Assembly: GCA_024279865.1 (NCBI GenBank)
Contig: JAJRRC010000022.1
Coordinates: 1-64,000 of the forward strand
Length of the DNA: 64,000 nucleotides
Reading direction: 5' to 3'
Source of the DNA: Planctomycetota bacterium
GTDB lineage: Bacteria; Planctomycetota; Phycisphaerae; Phycisphaerales; Phycisphaeraceae
Shown: one piece after another, positions 59,095-64,000 of the stretch
Numbering within the stretch: position 1 is the first letter of the stretch
Layout of the letters: the number at the start of each line of letters is the position of its first letter
Made by a program: the position numbers and the translations under genes
The notes under the pieces: model-generated
What the model saw: only the letters and a program-made list of their open reading frames with translations
Databases searched by the model: none
What the model was told of the DNA's origin: nothing

Positions 59095-60501
59095 TTAGAT
59101 ACGAGAAGAAGATTGATAGCCTGTATGGTTGCCGCGTCGCCGTCGCATACGCCAGAGTAAAATTTGAAGCCAGGATTTACTTTGGTTGCCTTTCCAATAG
59201 AGACTTCCCACGCTGGCAAGACCGCCACTGACAAGGCCAAAGATCAAGTTTGGATGAGCATTCATAATGCAGTCATAGGAATAGAGAATGCAGATCGTCG
59301 CCAACATCACTGCAGGCGCGATGGCTGGAGTTGCAAGGAGTTTGCGTGGCAAGCCCAGCAGCATCACCGCAGGCGCCACCAGGAGCGTTCCCATAAAGCT
59401 GACCAGCCCGATGATGCCGAATTTACCCAAGCTCGTCACCCAAAGGCCGTCGGGGATTGTCTCTTCATCGACAAAGAACTCGCCCCATGTTCCCCATCCA
59501 AGCCAAGGCTTGGAATTCAGGACATGGGCTGCAATTCGGTCTTCATTTCCCAGACGAACCATTAAGGAACCCGCCCGGTTTTCATCGAACAGCGTTAGCG
59601 CCAATTGGACGAGGTTTTCACCACTCCACGCTCCGGTCAGTCGTAAAACTTCATAGACAAGTGGAAAAATCAGAAGAATCAACAATGGCAACGGGTGCTT
59701 GATGATTTTAATGCTGTAGTACCCCACAATCCCCGCGACCAAAAGCAATATCGCCAAGGCAGACTTAATAAACACAGCGGTCACGATCAAAAAGATAGCT
59801 ACAGCCCAAAGCGGAACCGAGGCCACCTTTTTAATCGTGCGTGCACGCCACAACCAACCAGCCGCCACGGCGGTGGCCGTCATGAGCATGCCCAACGCCA
59901 GGCCATGCTGTTGAAAGACCACCGGCCTCCACCCACCCATACGTCGGCCTTGTAGAAATTGGTGTGAATGAAAGCCGTAAACCATATTGTGAAGCTGCGG
60001 ACTCATCCGTATTTCAAACCAACACAACGGAGCATAGACCAACCCAGCAAGAATCAAGGCAATGGACATTTCTTTGAGTGCTTCATGGTCGGTTAGATAG
60101 ACTCGGCCGAGGAAATAAGGGAAGCCCCAGATACACATTTGATACAACGATGCGGACACACCATCGTATAGGCCGTAAGGATCATACATCCCGGCATCAT
60201 TGGCCATGGAGGAGAAGAACGGCACCACACACCAGACCAGTACCGGGATATCAACCCAGCGAAAACGGAAATTGGTAATCGTTTTCCAATCAAACAGCGT
60301 GGCGGCAAACATCAGTCCCAAAGATGCTGCGGTAAACTTGGTGTAGTCTACCAGCCGAGGAATGTCATACGTATGGTTGGGCAAAAACAATACCGCGAGG
60401 ATAAAGCCCGCCATCACCGCTCGGCGAGGCCTTAGAATTAAGAACAATCCAATGGACAAAGGAATCCATCCGACCATCGCAAGGTGTGTGAGAAACATCA
60501 T
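59095..60501 (-). CDS. O-antigen polymerase/ligase-like membrane protein (Wzy candidate)
   Basis: 468 aa with at least ten hydrophobic segments and a large middle loop. Landmarks: WIPLSIGLFLILRPRRAVMAGFILAVLFLPN, MYGLYDGVSA-like text (DPYGLYDGVSASLYQMCIWGFPYFLGRVYL), an external loop around LHNMVYGFHSHQFLQGRRMGGWRPVVF, and the polymerase/ligase-type segment HVLNSKPWLGWGTWGEFFVDEET. The family (Wzy/WaaL-like) has low sequence conservation, so assignment rests on topology, the H-x-G loop and context beside Wzx. It would polymerise undecaprenyl-linked repeat units in the periplasm. Confidence 0.82.
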   Translation of the reverse strand: MMFLTHLAMVGWIPLSIGLFLILRPRRAVMAGFILAVLFLPNHTYDIPRLVDYTKFTAASLGLMFAATLFDWKTITNFRFRWVDIPVLVWCVVPFFSSMANDAGMYDPYGLYDGVSASLYQMCIWGFPYFLGRVYLTDHEALKEMSIALILAGLVYAPLCWFEIRMSPQLHNMVYGFHSHQFLQGRRMGGWRPVVFQQHGLALGMLMTATAVAAGWLWRARTIKKVASVPLWAVAIFLIVTAVFIKSALAILLLVAGIVGYYSIKIIKHPLPLLILLIFPLVYEVLRLTGAWSGENLVQLALTLFDENRAGSLMVRLGNEDRIAAHVLNSKPWLGWGTWGEFFVDEETIPDGLWVTSLGKFGIIGLVSFMGTLLVAPAVMLLGLPRKLLATPAIAPAVMLATICILYSYDCIMNAHPNLIFGLVSGGLASVGSLYWKGNQSKSWLQILLWRMRRRRGNHTGYQSSSRI

Positions 60502-60595
60502 AACAAGGTTCTTCCTTATCTCTTTTTACAAATCAAGGCATTCTAAAAACAAATGTTTTTTTGAGAAACAGCATCCAAACCGCCTCTCACGCAAA

Positions 60596-62074
60596 TCAAA
60601 GCTCCGTCTGCAAAGCTCTTTTCTTTCGATTTTGAACCATCTCCCATAACACAGGCCAAAAAGGAATCCATATCCCGATCCCAATTAGGAGATGAATCAT
60701 CCCAGTCATAAAAGGATTCATAGGCCACATCCATGTGATCCCCAATGACAGAGCCATGGCCAGACCGATGAGCAAGGTGTATTTCATGTCTTCACACATT
60801 TGTGACAGGCCATGACGATGCAAGGAAATTCCAAGGACGGAATATTTGGCCAATTCAGCGGCGGCAAGTCCCCACAAAACACCGGAAATACCACCGTAAT
60901 GAAAGCCCAGAGGAACGCCGACCAACAAACTCAAAAATTTTGCGGCATGTCCCAACGCCATTCGCCGTGTCTCACCCAACGCCAACAAGGCTGGGGTGTA
61001 ACTGTTGCCTTGCATCTGAAACCAGACCCCCACAGCCATGAGCTGCAACATCAAGCCCGCCTGTTCATATCGCGGATCGTAGAGGAGATTGATCAAATCC
61101 TGCCCCGACACGAGGAGGAACGTCACAATCATCCCACCAAGAATAGAAAGTGGCCGTCGCACCCGCGCAGCCTGAGGACCGAGCAAGCCTCCGTCAGAAG
61201 TTTTTAGTTTGCTAAAGACAGGAAAAGCCACCTGCTGGGCAACCCGCTGGAGTAATTCTGAAGGAACCAAAGCCCAAATCAAGGCAATCCCATAAACACC
61301 AAGCATTTCACGCGAAATAAGCTTGCTGAGAATGATTTTGTCTGCCTGCCTGGCACAAAATGTCAAAATGGTGCTGATAAAGATCCACTTACCAAACCGA
61401 TACATCGCCACCGCAGCAGCGGAATCCCAGCCAAATTTGTCACGGGGACCTTTGAGAACCAAATGGCTCAAGACGGTGCGGGTTACGCTCAATGCCACCC
61501 CACCCGCAACCAAAGCCCAGACACTCGGATGAATCAACGCCCAGACCACCGTCACAACCAAACTGGCAAGCTGAGAGCCCAGATGAATCAAGCTAAACGC
61601 ACCCAACACCAAGTGACGGTTTCGCGTGGCCAATCGGATTGATTGGAGACCATTGATCACTGCACAAAAACTAATCACCGGCAACAACGTCATCAGTTGC
61701 GGCTCACCATACCACTGAGCGTAAGGCCACGTCAGCAAACAGGAAAGCAGCCACAATACCCCACCGCGAAGAACCGCCAATGTCCAAGCGGTCCTTAAAA
61801 AAACAGGATCATCTCCACGCTCTGAATGAATCACATTCTGGCTAATCCCAAAATCCGAAAACATCTGAAGGCCCGCGGTAAACACCCCCACCAAAACCAT
61901 CAACCCAAACGCCTCGGGAAACAGCATCCGCGTCAGGATCAAGTTGCCCACCAAACGCATCGCATTGCCACCAACCTGCGTGGCCACGGTCCAGATCGAG
62001 CCCTGAATGGCCAACCGCTTAAGTGACTGAACCGGCGGAGGGTTTGAGGATGTCACAGCATTCATCGTACTCAT
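60596..62074 (-). CDS. Lipid-linked oligosaccharide flippase (Wzx-like, MOP superfamily)
   Basis: 492 aa with 12-14 hydrophobic segments. N-terminal LKRLAIQGSIWTVATQVGGNAMRLVGNLILTRMLFPEAFGLMVLV is characteristic of the polysaccharide transporter group (GxxW, NLxLxRxLxPExFGL). It then has LQMFSDFGISQNVIHSERGDD, and RFGKWIFISTILTFCARQADKIILSKLISREMLGVYGIAL in the second half. It translocates undecaprenyl-linked repeat units across the inner membrane and works with Wzy (59095). Its ATG overlaps the preceding GT4 stop (ATGA). Confidence 0.93.
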   Translation of the reverse strand: MSTMNAVTSSNPPPVQSLKRLAIQGSIWTVATQVGGNAMRLVGNLILTRMLFPEAFGLMVLVGVFTAGLQMFSDFGISQNVIHSERGDDPVFLRTAWTLAVLRGGVLWLLSCLLTWPYAQWYGEPQLMTLLPVISFCAVINGLQSIRLATRNRHLVLGAFSLIHLGSQLASLVVTVVWALIHPSVWALVAGGVALSVTRTVLSHLVLKGPRDKFGWDSAAAVAMYRFGKWIFISTILTFCARQADKIILSKLISREMLGVYGIALIWALVPSELLQRVAQQVAFPVFSKLKTSDGGLLGPQAARVRRPLSILGGMIVTFLLVSGQDLINLLYDPRYEQAGLMLQLMAVGVWFQMQGNSYTPALLALGETRRMALGHAAKFLSLLVGVPLGFHYGGISGVLWGLAAAELAKYSVLGISLHRHGLSQMCEDMKYTLLIGLAMALSLGITWMWPMNPFMTGMIHLLIGIGIWIPFWPVLWEMVQNRKKRALQTEL

Positions 62075-63432
62075 CGACAGACTCCCACAAGCTCACGCAC
62101 AGATTCCGATTCTTGCGGCAAATCCAACAACGGCATTCCAAAATCAGGCTTGGCCATACGCTGACCCAACACCCACCGGTAAACTTCCAAAACCTGTTTG
62201 GCTTTGGCGTCCCAAGTAAAATATTTAAACACCCGTTGACGAGCGTGATGACGCATCGTCTCAAGACGCTCAGGAGAAGCCACCAACTGTTCAATAGCCT
62301 TACGGAACCGAGCAATAATCTGGTCACGCGATCCTATCGGAATCGCAAAACCCGTTTGAGCAGATACCAACTCGCCCGGCCCACCATAGTCAATCACAAC
62401 AGGAACCAAGCCCACCGCCATGGCTTCAAGAACCACCGCCCCGCCAAATTCGCGAATACTCGGAAACGCAAACACATCTGACTGCATCAACCGATCTTGC
62501 AATTGATCATGAGCCACCCAGCCATCCATCTTCACGCCCGCGACAATGTCCAATTGACACGCCAACTCACGCAAAGATTGCTCCATCGGCCCTTCGCCAA
62601 TGAGGTCCACCGTCACCTGACCCTGACGAATCAAAGGAGCCGCAGCCTCGAGCAACATGTCCGCACCCTTGTAAGGCACAAAACGACCCACGAACGCCAA
62701 CTTCAACGGCAAAGAAATGGAACGATCCACAAAACGGGTAAACCGCTTGGGATCAACCGCGTTTTCAGGCACATACACACATTGAGCGCTGTAGCGATCA
62801 GACATCTGCTCAAACGTCGCCCGCGAACCAATCATCATCGCAGACGCGAACTTCCGGGTCGCGCGATAGCCGGGCATAAACTTGTAAATCGACCGAACAT
62901 AACTGAGCCATTCACGCTCTCGACGACGTGCCTGATCAAAACCCTTGGGCCAAGGCAACCCGCCATTGAGAGGCCCAAGCACAAACGGAACGCCAATGCG
63001 ATGCAATTTCTTGGCTAATAAGCTCGGTGTCGTTGGACTCAACGGTGTCAAACGATGCACCAGATCAAAACGCCCTGCCTTGAGGTCTGCTCCAAAACGT
63101 TTCCAGAGCTGACGCTCAAAGTAGTAATAACTCAAAGCATTGAACGCCATCAATGTCGTCCACCCCTTGCCATGCCCACCACGTATTTTATAGGCCAATT
63201 CACTGAGCGGGCCAGCCACTTTCTGGGAATCAATGGCTGTAAAATCTTGCCCCTCGATTAAACCTGCCTCGATAAAAGCGTCTCGATTGCGAATTTGGGT
63301 CACCACATGCGCCTCAGCAATCCCTGCAATGGCCCGGCTATGGGACCATCCCTCTAGAGGCACGCTGACCCATTGCGGGTTGGCGGCCTCGGCAATTAAC
63401 AAAACACGTGGCTTTGAACTCTCAGTTTCCAT
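62071..63432 (-). CDS. Group 1 (GT4) glycosyltransferase, first gene of the EPS cluster
   Basis: ATG at 63432 has AGGA 7 bases upstream and gives METESSKPRVLLIAEAANPQ and 453 aa; a GTG at 63468 is in frame and would add 12 residues. GT-B signatures: VHRLTPLSPTTPSLLAKKLHRIGVPFVLGPLNGG, YVPENAVDPKRFTRF, LKLAFVGRFVPYKGADMLLEAAAPLI, VTVDLIGEGPMEQSLRELA, VFAFPSIREFGGAVVLEAMAVGLVPVVIDYGGPGELV. The intergenic space to the divergent sulfotransferase (63433-63503) should contain the cluster promoter; no hexamers are clearly recognisable. Confidence 0.92.
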   Translation of the reverse strand: METESSKPRVLLIAEAANPQWVSVPLEGWSHSRAIAGIAEAHVVTQIRNRDAFIEAGLIEGQDFTAIDSQKVAGPLSELAYKIRGGHGKGWTTLMAFNALSYYYFERQLWKRFGADLKAGRFDLVHRLTPLSPTTPSLLAKKLHRIGVPFVLGPLNGGLPWPKGFDQARRREREWLSYVRSIYKFMPGYRATRKFASAMMIGSRATFEQMSDRYSAQCVYVPENAVDPKRFTRFVDRSISLPLKLAFVGRFVPYKGADMLLEAAAPLIRQGQVTVDLIGEGPMEQSLRELACQLDIVAGVKMDGWVAHDQLQDRLMQSDVFAFPSIREFGGAVVLEAMAVGLVPVVIDYGGPGELVSAQTGFAIPIGSRDQIIARFRKAIEQLVASPERLETMRHHARQRVFKYFTWDAKAKQVLEVYRWVLGQRMAKPDFGMPLLDLPQESESVRELVGVCR

Positions 63433-63503
63433 CCATTTTTCCTGAATTAGAGATTCATTCACGACCACTTTTGGCCGATAAAATCCCTTGGAGTCGTACG
63501 TCT

Positions 63504-64000
63504 ATGATTGAACAAATAAGCCAGACCCCTAAAACGGTGCCTGATTTTGTGATTGTGGGTGCCGCCAAGAGCGGAACATCCACGCTCTATCGTTATTTGG
63601 ACCTGCATCCACAAATCTGTTTTTCCCGTGAAAAAGAACCCTGTTTTTTTGACCGCCGAGCCACGTGGGACCGTGGATGGAACTGGTACGCTTCCTTGTT
63701 TGAACATGCTCAAAAAGGCCAACTTCTGGGTGAAGGTTCGACCAATTACACGTTCTGGCCTCATGTGCCTGATGCCCCGGCCCTCTTGGCTGAACATGCC
63801 CCCGATGCCAAACTCATCTACATGATGCGTCATCCGGTGGATCGAACTTACTCGCACTATTCCCATCGGTTTACCAAAGAACTGTTCCCTGGCAAACCGT
63901 TTGATCAAACCGTTGAAGAGTTTTCCCAGTCTGATCCGATGATTCTCGATTGCAGCCACTACATGCAACAAATCGAGCAATTCCTCTATCACTTCCAGCG
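63504..64000 (+). CDS. Sulfotransferase domain protein (partial, runs off the right edge)
   Basis: 165 codons are present; the C-terminus lies outside the window. A TTGGAG upstream (63488-63493) and the ATG at 63504 give MIEQISQTPKTVPDFVIVGA. PAPS-binding elements are visible: the 5'-phosphosulfate loop VGAAKSGTSTLYRYL (18-32) and the 3'-phosphate motif MMRHPVDRTYSHYSHR (from about 107). Also CFFDRRATWDRGWNWYASLFEHA and LGEGSTNYTFWP, typical of bacterial sulfotransferases. It is transcribed divergently from the polysaccharide cluster, suggesting sulfation of the polymer or of an attached lipid or protein; this is inference from position. Confidence 0.9.
   Translation, partial: MIEQISQTPKTVPDFVIVGAAKSGTSTLYRYLDLHPQICFSREKEPCFFDRRATWDRGWNWYASLFEHAQKGQLLGEGSTNYTFWPHVPDAPALLAEHAPDAKLIYMMRHPVDRTYSHYSHRFTKELFPGKPFDQTVEEFSQSDPMILDCSHYMQQIEQFLYHFQ

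Noticed and set aside
1-64000. tRNA, rRNA or riboswitch genes
   Set aside because: No cloverleaf-like or rRNA-like stretch was recognised in the intergenic regions on reading; a covariance-model search would be needed to exclude small RNAs.

Overview
The window looks like a chromosomal segment of a planctomycete, most likely class Phycisphaerae. This is inferred from gene content, not from a marker RNA: an exosortase/PEP-CTERM system, a type II secretion-like pseudopilin cluster with very large GspK-like proteins, many small interspersed palindromic repeats, and TTG/GTG starts preceded by good Shine-Dalgarno (SD) sequences. GC content is intermediate. No rRNA, tRNA or CRISPR array was seen, and no phage or transposase gene.

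Region 1 (1-16865, + strand) is a type II secretion/type IV pilus-like assembly cluster: GspE/PilB ATPase, GspF/PilC platform protein, five pseudopilins and two giant GspK-like minor pseudopilins. The first GspK-like protein carries four chitin-binding-like modules. The second is broken by a one-base frameshift in a T homopolymer. No secretin, GspC/L/M or prepilin peptidase is present here.

Region 2 (16877-33442, mostly - strand) is cell-envelope and housekeeping: mreD, mreC and mreB with a coiled-coil membrane protein and a small membrane protein upstream, a HEAT-repeat protein, lnt and a small zinc ribbon. ispD (+) is followed by convergent mnmG, an aldo/keto reductase, a FAD oxidoreductase and a LysM protein. 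Then come a STAS antagonist/anti-sigma kinase pair (+), trpF and gcvT.

Region 3 (33714-35584) holds a predicted membrane protein, a candidate VPLP-type C-terminal sorting-signal protein and a PEP-CTERM protein. The last two are plausible substrates of the exosortase encoded 7-9 kb away.

Region 4 (35800-63432, - strand) is a 27.6-kb unidirectional exopolysaccharide (EPS) cluster ending at a strong intrinsic terminator. Its order, from upstream, is GT4, Wzx flippase, Wzy polymerase, GT2, acetyltransferase, MBOAT (interrupted by an amber codon), SGNH esterase/transferase, GT2, GT4, HddA, GmhA, epimerase, a GT4-nucleotidyltransferase fusion, GmhB, GalE, GT2, WecG, a degenerate nucleotidyltransferase, exosortase, EpsI, Wzz/BY-kinase, initiating sugar transferase and a TPR protein. 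HddA, GmhA, GmhB and the fused nucleotidyltransferase domain together could make GDP-D-glycero-alpha-D-manno-heptose. A divergent sulfotransferase gene runs off the right edge. The logic is a Wzx/Wzy polysaccharide, probably heptose-containing and O-acylated, coupled to exosortase-dependent protein anchoring.

Three small repeat families thread through the window: a C/G-rich unit built on CCCCCGGAA that expands in 12-bp steps and enters coding sequence in at least three genes; a heptameric CTGAYAR array that sits directly upstream of several start codons; and a CGCACGCT/AGCGTGCG hairpin.
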